DNA of 64,000 bases from Limnoperna fortunei (GCA_944474755.1 OX104124.1:44717342-44781341), one strand, 5' to 3'; positions 10,360-23,405 are shown, numbered from the stretch's first letter. Program-made: numbers and translations. The notes: generated by a model not told the origin, from the sequence alone.

Positions 10360-13300
10360 ATCAAATAAATTAATTTCCCTTAAGAACTTTAAAATTTGTG
10401 TCGCCTGCGACAGTTTTAAATAAATTAAAATACGTATCTGCACTATAGAAACGTTCCCGAATGTGGGCCACGTCCACACAGTCCATCAAGACATGCTTAA
10501 TGTGTATGGACTGTTGCATGGCACACATTCGGGTCGTGGCTCATTGTTTAAAATATAACTATGTGTCGTCCTGGTATGACCAAGACGACATCTTGTTAAA
10601 ACCACTTGGTCTCTTCGACCTCTAAAACATTTAAAATTATTTGTGTGCAGTAGTGGCTGGATCTCATGAAGTTTATTATGAACTTGGAGATCCCAACCAC
10701 TCTGCCACAAATTAGAAATATATTTAAAAATTAACGGTTTAAAATCGGTAAAAGGAATACTATAGTTAATGATGGTATCCTTTAGTGCATTTTTAGCCTC
10801 CTGATCCACGACTGTGTTTCCACGGATTCCGACATAACTGGGAATCCAGAAGAAGATAATTTCTTTTCCCAAAGCAACAAGTGTTTTGTAGATTTGAATA
10901 ATTTTTAAAATGTAAGGATTTTTTATTTTGAAATTTTCAATAGCCAGACAGGGAATCGGAGCAAACAATAAATTTGCATTCGTCTGACGAAGCAACTATT
11001 TTCATCGCAAGAAGAATAGCTTGCGCCTCTGCTGTAAATACAGATGAGATAGACGAAAGGCGGCGAGTTTCAACACGCTCTCCAGAGACAGCTGCCGAGG
11101 CGACTTTATCACCGTCTTTTGACCCGTCTGTGTAAATAGTACTATAGTCAGGGTAACAAGATTTAATTTCTGCATAATGTTGTTGTATTAATAAATTATT
11201 TGTGTCGGACTTTTTATGTTTTCGTAAGTCATCAATAAATATCGGTTTGGGGTTTAACCACGGGGGATTATGCGGGATTTCGATTGCAGCAATTTCATCT
11301 AAATTCATACCGGAATTTTCCAAATGAGATTTAATTCGGAGGCCAAAAGTTTGAATTTTGTTTGGATGTTTTTCGAAAATATTTTGATAAAGAGGTTTGA
11401 GAACACAGTCGTGGGCGGGATTGCCAGGATATGCCTTTAATTTGGTTGCATATTGCAAAGCGAGCTTTATTCTTCTTTGATACAAAGAAGGCTCACCTGC
11501 TTCTACTTATAAACTCTCCACAGGTGTATTTCTGAAAGCTCCGAGGCACAGTCGCAATCCTTGATGGTGTATAGTATCAAGGATTTTGACATATTACTTG
11601 CGAGCAGAACCATAAATAAAACAACCATTATCCAATTTCGATCGAACCAGAGAGTATATAGATTGAGTAAAACATCGCATTCAGCACCCCAGTCGGTGCT
11701 TGATACGACTTTTAAAATATCTAATGCTTTAAGGCATTTATTTTTTAACATTTTGATATGGGGAAGAAAGGTTAGCCTTGAATCAAATATGAGACCAAGA
11801 AAAGTAGTTTCTTTTACAATTTTGATACGATTATTATATAATTTTAATTCGGGATCAGGATGCATCTTACGTTTATTACAAAAATGCATCCCAACAGTTT
11901 TTGCAGTGGAGAATTTAAAACCATTCTCCATTGTCCATTTCTCTATTCTATTTAAACACAACTGCAGCTGACGTTCGATATTATTCATATTTTTCCCTCG
12001 GTAACATATGAGGAAGTCGTCAACATATAGAGAACCATCAATATTATTTTTTAAAACTTGATCAAGGCTATTAATTTTAATACTCAATAAAGTGACAGAA
12101 AGGATGCTGCCCTGGGGAACACCCATTTCCTGTACAAAAGGGTCAGATAACGTAGAATTGACCCTAATTTTAAATTCTCTGTCAGATAAAAAATTTGAGA
12201 TAAAGGTAGGAAGTCTACCTTTCAACCCCATATCAAAAAGATCTTTTAAAATACCATATTTACATGTTGTGTCATATGCTTTTTCTAAATCGAAAAAGAT
12301 AGACACAACATGTTCGTTTTTGGCAAATGCGTTTCGAATATATGTTTCGAAACGCACCAGATGATCAATATTACTACGACCTTGTCTGAATCCACACTGG
12401 ATATTCGAGATTAGGTTGTTCGATTCTAAAAACCAGACAAGGCGATCATTGATCATCCTTTCCATGGTTTTACAAAGACAGCTTGTGAGGGCTATATGCC
12501 GATAGTTTCCGAGTGATCTTTGCCTGGTTTTGGAATAGGCACAACAGTGGCCATTTTAATTTTGATCCGCTGAAAATTGGGATGATAATTTTTAGCAGAG
12601 GAGTGTGTTGCAAATGTTTCGGCCAATTTATTTGATATGTCTGACTCTGATGTTAACACGTCTTGTCCATCCTTTAAATGATGGACATTTGCTTTACTGT
12701 TTTTACCTTTAATTTTACGAATCATGTTCCAAATTTTATTCATGGGGGTATGGTTATTTAGTTTAGAAACAAAGTTACGCCAAGAGGTGCGCTCGAAAAA
12801 TTAGGAAATGGTTAAGATTATTTTGAGTTGGGTGTTTATTAAAGCGTCGTTCGGTTTTTTCCGGTCTTTAATAGCGTCCTCACAGCTGTCATCAAACCAT
12901 GGTTTACTAGGATGTTTTGGATTTGTCGAGGTCTTAGGAATTGTTTCATCAGAAATTGAAATAAGTGTTTCATTGAATTTTAAAATAGGATCAGAAACAG
13001 CTTCAAAAGCATCCGAGTTAAGTCGCTCTATACAGAGTTGTTCAAATAGAGGCCAATTGGCCTTGGCAAATTTATACCGCGCGACTCGTTCTGTGTTTGA
13101 AGAGTGTAAAGATTCCAAGATAATGGGAAAGTGATCACTGCCACAGAGATCGTCATGGACTTTCCATGAGAAATCGGGCAACAGAGAAGGGTCTGCTATT
13201 GCAAGATCAATAGCCGAATATGATTCATTCCCAGGATGTAAATATGTATTGGTTCCATCATTAAGAATACACAGATCTTCCTGATCCATCAAGCCTTCAA

Positions 13301-13761
13301 TAATTTTACCTTTATCGTTTATTGTGTTACTGCCCCATACCATAAAGAGTTGTGTCCGTTGAAGTCCCCAAGTAATATATAAGGGGCCGGAAGCTGATCA
13401 GTAAGATGTTTCAATTGATTTAAATTTAATGAAGAATTCGGAGGGATATACACATAGCATAAGGTAATCATTTTGTCTAAAGATATTCTAACAGCAACCG
13501 CCTGAAGATCAGTGTTGAGATCTACAGGGCTATGTAGAACTTGATCTTTTACAAGAATGGTAGAGCCGCCAGCAGCTCTATCATTCTCTTCTACATTTGT
13601 GCTGTATAAAGAGTAGTTTTTTAAAGATATGTTATCACTTCGTTTTAGATGGGATTCTTGAACTGGCAAAATGCAAACAGGAAGACAGGCTTGAACTAAT
13701 AAAGTAATTTCAAGAAAATTAATTTGAGACCTCGACAATTCCATTGTATTATTGTACCCAT
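10360..13761 (-). pseudogene. ORF2 of LINE copy A: endonuclease-RT-RNase H, broken
   Basis: The start codon at 13761 overlaps the ORF1 stop (TAATG). In order: an APE endonuclease with QESHLKRSD, YIPPNSS and LLGDFNGHN (13319-13744) and SDHFPIILESL (12801-13343). The RT has GFRQGRSNIDHLVR, FFDLEKAYDTT, GVPQGSIL and YVDDFLIC (11503-12465). RNase H has IYTDGSKDGD, TAEAQAI, CSDSLS and WIPSYVGIRGN (10486-11485), followed by a cysteine-rich C-terminus. The reading frame is split into at least five pieces. Part of the segment between endonuclease and RT (around 12745-12800 and the GPDDIHYQLLKHL region seen in other copies) is deleted. Confidence 0.85.
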
Positions 13762-15082
13762 TATGGTCTGCGAATAGGGTAATAGTTGACAGTTTTTTGG
13801 GGGCTATTCCGCCGGTTTCTGCTGGGGGATCTACTTTTAGATCCAGTATCTGGGGGTAGTGTATCCATGGAATCGCCCCAGATAGTAGTGTCTAGATGAT
13901 CTAGACTTCCAAACCTGTTGTGGACCTTAATGGGATCCCGCAGCAGTTTTGGAGTACGATCTCCTTTTTGAATTGGAGTTAGAAGATTTTGTATTTGGAT
14001 TGGTCTTAATATTTGAATTTTTTTTTTTTGGGGGGGGGGGGGCTGCTTGAAGAATTAGTTGAGGATTGAGAAGGTGTTGAAGACGTAGTAGATGCCGAAG
14101 GCGTAGAAGTTTGAGATGCCGACGATTTTCGAGATGATGTAAATATTTTATCAGTGGTTTGAGCCGGTAGTCTTGTTTGGTCTTTCGGATCTATAGACAA
14201 GGTGATCATGGTTTGCGTTTTAGAAGTAACGCAAACGCGTTTCGTCACACTGGCATATGACATTACAGAAGACCATGGATTACTCAATGAACTAAAGAGA
14301 CGACGAGCCTCGGTTTAAGTGATGTTCCTTTCTGTTTTCAATTTTTGTATGTCCTTTTCTTTTTTAAAATGATGACAATCTTTTGAGGACGACATGTGGG
14401 CTTCACCACAATTGGCACACTTAGTTGTTTGTGCAGGTAAAGCCCTCATGCCCTACCTCTGCACAGTTGAAGCATACCAAGGAGCCTCTACATTGTCCCT
14501 TGCCATGACCAAAGTTTTTGGCATTTAAAGCAGCGCACAGGATTTGGGATAAATGCGCTGACTTTAACGCTGTATAGTCCAATTTTGATATACTGAGGGA
14601 GAATTAAAGTTGAGCAGAAAGGTATTCAGTTTTACCTGAATACCTTGTCTCTTGGCAATGAATCTTTTTTCCTTTGTTACACCCTGAGGTTTGAGTTCTT
14701 CACAAATTTCCTCGTCCGTTAGTTCAGAGATATCATCGTCTCTGTAATGAATGATCCCTTGACAAGAATTTAATGTTCTGTGAGGAGTGGAAGATATTTC
14801 TAAATCGAGAATTTTATTGAGCTGAAGTAAATTTAAAAATTGTTGTTTATTTTAAACTTCAATAAGAATTGATCCGGATTTCATTTTTGTTACGTTTTTA
14901 ACATCTTCTGCACAGCCTTTAATAGTTTTTCCGATGACGAAAGGAGAAATTTTTGATAATGGTTTATTAGAATCTTTACTAGTCAAAACAATAAAACGTG
15001 AAAAGTGATCATCTATTTCTTCAAGCGAAATGTCATTTTTTCTTTTTTTAGAACCTGTTTGCGTAAATGTTTTGGAAGCCAT
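13761..15082 (-). pseudogene. ORF1 of LINE copy A: CCHC zinc-knuckle nucleic-acid binding protein, broken
   Basis: The homologous start (MASKTF, 15082) and the N-terminal block with FIVLTSKDSNKPLSKISPF and GSILIEV are open to 14852. The middle (zinc knuckles, 14400-14600) is recognisable only across frameshifts, and a C-terminal serine/threonine-rich tail is at 14006-14287. By family knowledge ORF1 binds the element RNA. This copy cannot make it. Confidence 0.75.
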
Positions 15083-15968
15083 GTTAAAAGAATGCGGTTC
15101 ATCACCCTTGACACCCACTCGCCACGGAGTGCCAACAGAGGCGATGCTTGGTGTCTGCGGATCGCCAGCAGAAAGCATCAGGTGTTCCAATGGTGGTATA
15201 CTCAAATAGATGAATTTCTTCACGAACGTAAGCTTCGTGCCAGAATTACTGGCGAAACAACCGTTCGAAACTCTATCTACTCGATTGACCAATGAGCCAC
15301 CGCCTTCTTAACAGCTTGTAACTGAACAACATTGCAACTGAAATTCACAACATATAATCAAGTGACAGTATAAATGACGACAAGCTTGTTAAGGGCTCGG
15401 CGTGACCAGCCGATTGACCGAACCGGGTCCGTCCGGTCTCCCGTCTAGTTGAAGTCAGGGCCAAAGTGGTGTATTGAAAATCAAACCCGCTGACCCGCAC
15501 TAATGGATGCAGCAGAGAGTGATCTCTCAACCACCAGGATCCCTTCCTCCACTATCACGGGTTGCAACACACGGCAAACATGTCGCCTCTATAAAGCTGA
15601 GGAAGCTTTGCCCTTCAGCCACCGCCTTCTTTGAAAATCCTGTAAGGAAGCCGTCTATTAAATGGTACATACATTTCATGGAACAGTTTGAAGGAAAAAT
15701 GTAATAGAGTAGCTTAAATGATAAGGATTCACAAAGGGCAAGACGTGACATGCCGATTCATCGAAGTCAGGGCTAACTCGATTTCCCGTCTAGAAAAAGT
15801 AAGGGTTCAGTAAGTTTTCGGGACCGTTTACCCGGCTTACTGAAATCCCGTCCTGTAATCGACACGGGTCGCAACACACGGCAAGTGTTGCCTCTGTTAG
15901 CAGACTCTTACTGCAGGCTAAGTAAGCCGTGGGCCTATTGTCCTGTTCCCCGGGGCTCACACGGGGTT
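15083..15968 (-). promoter_or_regulatory. 5'UTR of LINE copy A (two-module leader)
   Basis: The leader contains two diverged modules with matching words: GCAACACACGGCAAACATGT against GCAACACACGGCAAGTGTTG, and CCCGTCTAGTTGAAGTCAGG against TCCCGTCTAGAAAAAGTAAG. Same layout as in copies B and D. Internal promoters of LINEs lie in such leaders, but promoter activity here is inference. Confidence 0.6.
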
Positions 15969-16538
15969 GTCATAAAATGAACATGTATATTTGTTTTTAA
16001 ATTGTTTTCAAAAGTTGGACTAATATGTGTGTGAGATCTGCAATTCTATTCTATTTGATTAACATATTAGACACTTTTTATGTTCAATGCAGGTATTAAT
16101 ATAAGCTTATATTATTAATTGATAATTTCGCTGTATTTTAATTAGTCCAACGTCTACCATGTGATATTGTGTATTTTGCGGATTGCAGGGTTACTAAAAA
16201 AAGAACACAATATTCCAAAAATTGTGTTACATTTCGCAATCAGCCAATCATATTTTTCATCCGGTTATCTGCTGGAACACAACAACAAACAATGGACAGT
16301 GTTGAGCACAAAGGATTTGCATCTCTAATTAATTTGATAATTAACAACATAAAAATAAACAATAAATTTCAGTATACCTCACATTTATTTACAAAAGTTT
16401 ACACAACATTTACAGGCCAAGTTGTCTTTTTGACAAGGATTGTCAGTTTTATTCGTAAACTGATTTAAGGTCCTTAATAACATGTAATTTGTATTAACCT
16501 TGTTATCATCTTAATAAAGTCCACTTCTCCAGTAGCTG
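15969..16538. other. Spacer with a possible small inverted-repeat element
   Basis: GTTGGACTAAT (about 16014) and ATTAGTCCAAC (about 16141) are perfect inverse complements about 140 bp apart and may mark a small MITE. The 99-codon ORF at 16169-16468 shows no motif and is probably chance. Confidence 0.3.
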
Positions 16539-16790
16539 CCCAGATAGCAACACTACGTTGGCCCAACGTTGGTCATTTGTTGGCATGGTTGGTAAATGGT
16601 TGGCGTTCTAACATCGGCCCAACGTTGGCCCATCGTAATGTGACCAACTGTTGGCTTTTCAACATCGATGCAACGTTGGCCCATCGTTAGATGACCAACT
16701 GTTGGCTTTCCAACATGGACCCAATGTTGGCTCATTGTAACATGACCAACTGTTGGCGTTCCAAAGTCAACCCAACTTAAAATGTCGACA
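16539..16790. repeat. ACGTTGGCCCAACGT palindrome array, left block
   Basis: After CAGATAGCAACACTACGTTG the sequence repeats a unit of about 55-60 bp built on the near-palindrome CCAACGTTGGCCCAACGT and TGACCAACTGTTGGC. The inverse end GATTGCTATCTG is at 24737-24748. The 80-residue ORF (recurring TVGH and MGQRW words) is repeat translation. Confidence 0.6.
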
Positions 16791-17029
16791 CACAAAAATT
16801 AATGCTCGATTAAATTAAACACTGTAAATGGAAATATATGACGTAAAAAGTGCAGTTAATAATCAAATATGAGTGCATTTAGATCATACGTTTTATAACC
16901 TTGCTAATTAATTAATTAATTCAACACATGTGGACATCTGGGATATATACTTATAGTTAAATCTGATGACCTATAAAATGAAAGACTTAAATACATCCTA
17001 GAAAAAAACCAATATTATCAAGGACAACC

Positions 17030-19114
17030 AGTGGTTTCTGTAAAGGTCGGTCAACTATTGACCATTTAATCAGATTAGAAACAGAAATTCAAAAAGCTAA
17101 AGCAAGAAACCAGTATCTTTTGGCGGTATTTTTAGACATTGAAAAAACCTTCGATCTCGTATGGAGAAAAGGTATTCTTTACAAAATTAAACAATTTGGA
17201 ATAAGCGGTAATATGTTTAACTTTATATCAGACTTTTTGCAGGATCACGTAATTCAAGTTAAAGTAAATTACGAAACTTCGGACGAACGCGAACTCCAAA
17301 ACGGCACCCCAAAGCAGCGTTATCAGTCCGACACTGTTTAATATTTTAATAGACGATTTAGTATATCAAGCTGAAAAATCCGCTAAAACTTCGCAGTTTG
17401 CCGATGACAGTGCAATGTGGCAAAGAGGCCATAACCTTAAAATACTTAGAAATAAAATGCAACGAACTTTGGATAATGTAAGTAAATGGGCTATTAAATG
17501 GGGCTTTAAGATTTCAAAAACTAACACAATAGGTGTTATTTTTGGAAACAGGAAAGTAACATCAACCAACCTCACATTAGGCAACCAACCCATAAAATTT
17601 TTAGGATTGATATTTGACCGTAAATTAACACGGAAAAAACATTTTGACTACATAGATGAGAGATCTAAACCTATACTTAACCTTATGAGATATGTTCAGG
17701 CTAATAATTTTGAAATGGGCACTGAAACGCTGATAATGTTGTATAAATCTCTACTCAGGTCCATACTAGACTACGGATGCCAGGTTTTCAACTCCGCCTC
17801 TAATAGTCTTAAACTTAAACAAGATAAAATACAGTATAAGGGTCTCCGAATAGCTTTAGGCGCTTTAACGTCCACGCCAGTGGAAAATCTATTAGTTGAA
17901 GCAGGGGAAAAACCGCTGCAACGTAGGCGCGATGAATTTTCGTTAAAATATTACTCTAGATGCTCGCAAAATCCCCCAAATCCAGCAAAAGAAACCCTGG
18001 AGGATTGCGTCGAATACAGAGCAAAATCACAAAAATGGAAAAATGGCACAATCCTTTTTGGCTACAGAGTAAGGAAAGAATTGAAACTAAATAAATTAGA
18101 TAAAATTCAAATAGTAAAACACAATCCTCCGACTTCCACCATGGATTATAAAAACCGCAAATACATCGTGCGAATTAAAAAATAAAATAGATAAAATAGA
18201 TGACCCTTATACAATAAAAACAATAACCCTTAAAATTATAGATAGTAAATCTAAAAACTTTGAAAAAATTTAAACCGATGGTTCAAAGGACCCAATCACC
18301 GGTAAAACCGCTTGCGCGTTTACCGTAACAAAAGTAAAATATGTATTCAATGAATGCTGCACCGATAATATCTCGGTATACACCACCGAAATGATAGCAA
18401 TTTTTAAAGCATTAAAATGAATAGTCGACTCTGACTATCCATATCAAAAGGTAGTTATACTTACAGATTCAATTGATAATAACCAATCGAGTAGACCGGA
18501 TATTTTAGAGGCTATTCAAATGCTAGCATTTAAAATAAGAAATAAACAAATCGAATTAATAATAGAGTGGATACCAGCCCACGTAGGTATCCTAGGTAAT
18601 GGACTTTCGGATAAACTTGCAAAAGCAGCTTTAAAACAAGAAAACATAAATATAAACATAGCCTTTAGTACATCTGAATTCTACGCCATCGTCAAAAATA
18701 TATTTAAAAAGAAATGGCAAGATATTAGGGACACACATCGAAATTCATGGTACTACCGGCTTAATCCATCAGTTAATTCAAAGCCATTTTCTATATAGGA
18801 AATCGAAACCATGCAAAAACTTTAACTAGGCTCAGACTTGGCACCACCCTTCTACCTGGTCAAATGGGGCAACACATCAAAAATATATAGCCACTTTGCA
18901 GTGTATGCAACGCAAAAAAGACATCGAACATGTCATTCTGCACTGTGTAGCCCATAACAACGCCAGAATAAAACTTAAAACAGCGCTTACAAAATTTAAC
19001 ATCAATACCATCGATATCAAGATCTTGTTAGACCCTCCTAAAGAATTTAAAAACCAAGTATATAAAGAGCTAGTCGATTTTATTACGGAAATTGACTATC
19101 ACAAATGTATATAA
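17030..19114 (+). pseudogene. 5'-truncated I-superfamily LINE (RT-RNase H), second lineage
   Basis: The plus strand encodes GRSTIDHLIRLE (about 17050), FLDIEKTFDLVW (17120 ORF), a degraded GTPKQ motif, then SQFADDSAMW and a long open block 17415-18185 with FLGLIFDRKLTRKKHF and LLRSILDYGCQVF. After several stops RNase H follows: TDGSKDPITGKTA (about 18275), TTEMIAIFKAL, LTDSIDN, EWIPAHVGILGNGLSDKLA (18520 ORF) and a cysteine/histidine tail with DIEHVILHC (18896-19114). RT plus RNase H places it in the I superfamily. It is clearly a different lineage from copies A-E (different wording, opposite strand, no shared tail). In-frame stops show it is dead. Its 3'UTR is the hairpin array 19200-19860. 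Confidence 0.85.
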
Positions 19115-19199
19115 CTAACTCTTTCGTTTCTTGTATACACCACTTAGCTAGGTGTCTTCTGCGACGGTCACGCCCTACAACCATCTAATAAGTAAAAGT

Positions 19200-19781
19200 A
19201 AAATCCTCGGTACAGTAAGCCAAGAGCTTCGTCTCGGGCGGCCCCGAGGGACATAGGAAATTCCAAAATAACCAACCCCTGTAACTTATTAACAAACCTA
19301 CTCCTCAGTAAGGTAAGCCAAGAGCTTCGTCTCGGGCACCCTATGAGGAACACGCGTAACAACAGCAATACTAATCATGAAAAAGTTAAAATTACAACTA
19401 AACAGGATATGCCAAGAGCATCGTCTCGGGCAAGTGCCTACTTCCGATTACAAATTAAAGTCAAATCATCGGTAGAGTAAGCCAAGAGCTTCGTCTCGGG
19501 CTGTTACTGAGGGACATAGAAAATTCATAAAAACCAAATCCCTATAACATGTAATAACCCTACTCCTCAGTAAGGTAAGCCAAGAGCTCGTCTTGGGCAC
19601 CTTACGAGGAACACGCGCAATAACGGCAAAAATTAAATAAAAAAAAATATTAAACCGAAGGAGGGTATGCAAAGGGCATCGTCTCGGGCGGTTTCCTACT
19701 TCGGAATACAAATAAAAGTCATCGGTAGAGTAAGCCAAGAGCCTCGTCTCGGGCACCTACTGATGATTACGCGTAATAACG

Positions 19782-19821
<40 letters not shown>

Positions 19822-19860
19822 AAAGTAGAGCTACGTCTCGCTCGGTCGGGTTCCTACTTC
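19200..19860 (+). repeat. LINE 3'UTR array of about eight stem-loop units
   Basis: The word GCCAAGAGCTTCGTCTCGGG (variants with GCATCG or GCCTCG) recurs at about 19219, 19317, 19411, 19480, 19577, 19668 (as GCAAAGGGCATC), 19733 and, degraded, 19828. Most copies are flanked by short inverse complements that differ between units: CCTCGG with CCGAGG in the first, CCTCAGTAAGGT with ACCCTATGAGG in the second, CATCGGTAG with CTACTGATG in the seventh. So stems are kept while their bases vary. The spacing is 60-100 bp. The array follows the stop of the LINE at 17030-19114 and ends with an (AAT)n tract and an adenine-rich tail. Confidence 0.7.
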
Positions 19861-20734
19861 TGAACAATAATCCCTGTAAATAATGTTTATGGCAATATTG
19901 TATATATTTAAACAAAAACAAAAAAAAACAAAAAAAAAAAACACATACAAAAACAATAAAGAATAGAATACTCTAATAGGTTTCTTAAAAATAGAAGAAA
20001 AACATCAGAACATGTACATGTATATCATTCTTATCTTATAATTTACAAAAATATTGTATATAAAAATACCTAGTTAGTGAAAACTAACAACAAATGTAAT
20101 ACAATTCCACATTGAAATGTATATAACTGAGTTACTTTTTTTATTTTCAAATTAAAAAAAAATCATCTTAGGCCATAGTAATGTATATATACATGTAAAT
20201 AATTTTTTTTCGTCTGTCAGATGAGACGTAAAACTGGTGCCTCGTGTACAGTATTCCATCAACTGGCACGTTAAAGACCCCATTGACATTATTCGATAAG
20301 AGTAGGCGCACGCGCCGCTGCCATTGCACGTCCCGTACTTGCTGCTAGCGTCTTGGTTCTCTAGCTGGATGCAGCTTGATAGATTAATCTACTTCCACAG
20401 AGTCGTTTTGGTTGCGTCATTTCTGACTACTTTTATCATGTCAGTTATAGTATTTATGGCCTATAATTCCCCAAAAATACCAATAAATAGATAAAGAAAA
20501 ATTTTCAATAAAAGCCATTAGGCAATAAGTCCGTGCGAGACCGTTGTACGGTAGTCAAGGACGTTAAAAACTCCCATAAGTAAGTTATGACCTATAAATT
20601 GTTAGTGTGCAGATTAGACGCGGGGCATTAGTATCCTATTTCAGATAAATTTCGCGCTAATCCATAGCATCATCTGTGTCAGCAATTCACGTCGGTCGCC
20701 TTTTTGGACAGTTTGGAGTATTTTATTTAACACA
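19861..20734. other. AT-rich spacer with old repeat fragments
   Basis: An adenine-rich stretch at 19910-19960 may be a retroposon tail. The piece around 20200-20350 (GCACGTTAAAGACCCCATTG) looks like an old interspersed repeat. No gene seen. Confidence 0.4.
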
Positions 20735-21687
20735 CGTTATTTTTAATAAAAAAATGGATGGTTTTCTTAACGTCGCCTTAACGTTTTTTGCAACCAATTT
20801 ACGACGTTAAACAGAAATTCACCAAACGTTACGAAAAAATCGTGACGTACTCCCGACATTTAGACTACGTATGTTTTTGACGAAGATGTTCTGTAAACGT
20901 TGTCACAACATTAAAAATAATACATTACACGTTCCACAGACGTTTGTCTAACGTAACTGAAACAAGCTTTTGTTGTATTTTTGAAAAAAATGTCTTCCTG
21001 AATATCATTGTTCCGTTTTTTCCTCGAAAGAAATATGGTCATAACCGCATCGTATTTATTAACCACAATAATACATTTCTGATAGCCAACGTAAAGCAAA
21101 TACAAGAGATACCAACTGTGGTGAACATTTCAAGAATTCAAGAAACATATAAGAAGCTACATATAACTGCCTTTATGTCTCTAAAAGCTTTGCTGCAGGC
21201 TCCACAAAATACGTAGTAGGGTGAAATACAAAAGACGATTTGCAAAGGAAAAACGATGCAAATTACTTGTATAATTAAAATAGAAAAATAAATTAGTTTC
21301 CTATTTTTTATTGTTTAAATATTACAAGACAAAACAGTTAATTAAGCCTCTGACACTCATGTGTACTTGAGGACACAAAAAATATAAGCAGTTGTTGGTT
21401 TAAGACATACAGACACAAATACAGCTACATTAACTAAAACATACAAAGGCAATACATATTAAAACATATGTTCAACAATTACTTGCAGTCAATACACAAA
21501 GCAAATAAATAACAATAAGTGTTGTAGAGAGAAAAAACAATTAAAAGACAGTTTATTCACAACACAGATCTATATGACATCGGATCTTTGGATTTTGTAA
21601 TATACAATCAATACATTAACATTTTAAAAGTTTTTGCAGAGTTCTGCAATACAGTTACAACTATTTGCTGTCTGGATTCTGGCACCT

Positions 21688-21691
21688 AAAA

Positions 21692-21742
<51 letters not shown>

Positions 21743-21744
21743 AT
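21688..21744. repeat. (AAAT)n microsatellite
   Basis: About 14 units. On the minus strand it reads (ATTT)n and ends directly in the TTTTAG acceptor of the last DUF4806-like exon. Confidence 0.95.
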
Positions 21745-22013
21745 GAAATGTCTTGCATCTTCCCATATTTTTCATAAGAATTAAAGCAATATAATTTCTT
21801 TATCTGATAGACTCTTTTTAACCGTCTATTACTTTATTATTATTATTTTATTGAGTACATTAAGCAACCTTTATACGACACGGTAGCAGTGGTCAAGTTT
21901 GAATTGTGCGTAAAGCTCTACAAAAAATGTTTAAAATATACTGTAATTTTATTAGTTTGGTCCCAGGATAAAAGTGTTTTTATATCAGTGTGTCTCTGTA
22001 CGCTAATATTTTA

Positions 22014-22256
22014 AAACGAGGACGTCGGTGGCCGCGTGGTTATGGCAGTCAGTCATCTTCTATTGACCACGTGTCTGTTAACGCTGCGGTCGCGGGATCG
22101 CGCCTTACGGCGGTTCAGGGTGTGCTCGAATACAAAACTTAATTGACAAGGATTGAGAGTTGTTCGGGCTTTTAACCGGGTATTCCTCCCGCAAAAAAAC
22201 CCGGGAGTCATTATACAGCTGAAAAATTGCTGGAAGTTGCTTCAACCACAATTTAA
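22014..22256 (+). mobile_element. tRNA-derived SINE inside DUF4806-carrying element copy 1
   Basis: The head has TGGCCGCGTGG (A-box-like, about 22029) and a degraded B box around GCGGGATCGCGCC. The body contains TTAATTGACAAGGATTGAG. The end has ACAGCTGAAAAATTGCTGGA, related to the LINE tail. The same family occurs at 26470 and, with a better B box, at 44490. Confidence 0.65.
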
Positions 22257-23117
22257 ATAACAACTAACATAAATCGGAAAAAGCTTTGAGACAATATTTG
22301 TTCTGAATACAGTATTATCTGGTTTTCCCTAAGTTAGCAATTATTAAACTTACCTTATATCTGGATCGCCTGGGCTTTTAGGGGCATCTTGTAGGCATTC
22401 CGTTATAATCTCCTTCGCATCCATTTCTGTGGCTGACGGATGATTTTTTCTGTATGCCCCTGAAGAAGAAGAAAATTAATAAATCTTTCGGTATAATTTT
22501 GGCATCTGGTTAACTTTGATAAATTGGTCTTTTGCAAAGATTGATAAGGGTTTACAGTTTCATATTGGTCCAAATAATAATTATTTAAAAGTGTTGACAA
22601 AAACATTTTTGCTCTTCCTTTCATATAATCATGTATTATGTAACATGTAACAATCCTGTGTTGTGGATTGATTATTATTTTTAATACAATGATTTAGAAA
22701 ATAACTTACGTATCATCTTCTGACAAAACACTGAAAGATTCAGCAATGGGAGCTTTCCTTTTTTCCCTCTTAAACTGTAGTCCGACCATAATGCATTGTT
22801 GTCTTCATCATTCGCCGTATGGAGTCCCAACCAGAGCTACCTCCCAGAGCAGTAAGCAGCTTGAGCTGTACGACGATACAAAAAAAAATAAAATGATTTT
22901 ACTATACAAATAATCTTAATCCTACTGAAGTATGTGCAAAAATGAAAGACGAAGAATAGGAACTTGATTATTTCCTGTATAAGCGATGTTTACAAAATAT
23001 TTCAGTTTGGGATCACAATGCACATAAGAAATGTCGACTGGCAGAAATGCGTTAAGGACATATTTCACGAAATAAGATCAACTATTAATACATTCTAAGA
23101 CCCAAATGAATAGGTCT

Positions 23118-23405
23118 TCTTCTTCTCGTTGGAGGTTTTAACGTCCTACACTGATAAATAAATACCCTCGGTCGGACGGTTGTTGTTAGTAGTCTATGGA
23201 CTCCACTATGGTGGGTTTGTCGAAGCCCGGGCTTCGGGATACCTAGTCGAACTCGGCAGAATATGTTGTAGTGGCGACCGGGCTGCTCCGATGTAAAGTT
23301 GGGCTACTCCAGTACCCCACATGGGTAGGAGCGTTTCCGCACTCTGTCAGGTCTTACATCTGCAGAGTGAGCAGCCAGTGTGTGCTTTCCTCTGACATTT
23401 ATGAC
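23118..23405 (-). mobile_element. SINE-like retroposon with 12-bp target duplication (in copy 1)
   Basis: ATGAATAGGTCT flanks the 288-bp insert on both sides (23106-23117 and 23406-23417). On the minus strand it ends in a GAGAAGAAGAAG trinucleotide tail. A GAGTTCGACTAGG word may be a B box. It lies in the intron between exons a and b of the DUF4806-like gene. I do not recognise the family. Confidence 0.7.

Larger units (their letters stand above)
10143..15968 (-). mobile_element. Nimb-like I-superfamily LINE, copy A (near full length, decayed)
   Basis: Read on the minus strand, the copy runs from a 5' end beginning CCCCGTGTGAGCCCCGGGG near 15968, through a 5'UTR, ORF1 with zinc knuckles, and ORF2 with endonuclease, RT and RNase H. 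It ends at a 3' tail with (ATCA)n at 10143-10165. Compared with copy D it has small deletions (for example the RT-proximal linker around 12745-12800) and many frameshifts, so it is the oldest of the long copies. Possible target duplication CATCTTATGA versus CATAAAATGA matches only 8 of 10 and is not firm. Confidence 0.85.

Noticed and set aside
10133..15978. Target duplication for LINE copy A (CATCTTATGA versus CATAAAATGA)
   Set aside because: Only 8 of 10 bases match and alignment choice is free, so it is not counted as evidence.
16169..16468. 99-codon ORF after copy A
   Set aside because: No motif, no splice context, AT-rich composition; likely chance.
16553..16795. 80-residue repeat ORF (TVGH, MGQRW words)
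   Set aside because: Translation of the ACGTTGGCCC palindrome array; the other block does not keep the frame.
22403..22624. 73-codon minus ORF overlapping the 106-bp exon
   Set aside because: It reads the exon in a different frame and extends into the intron; the conserved reading is the spliced one.
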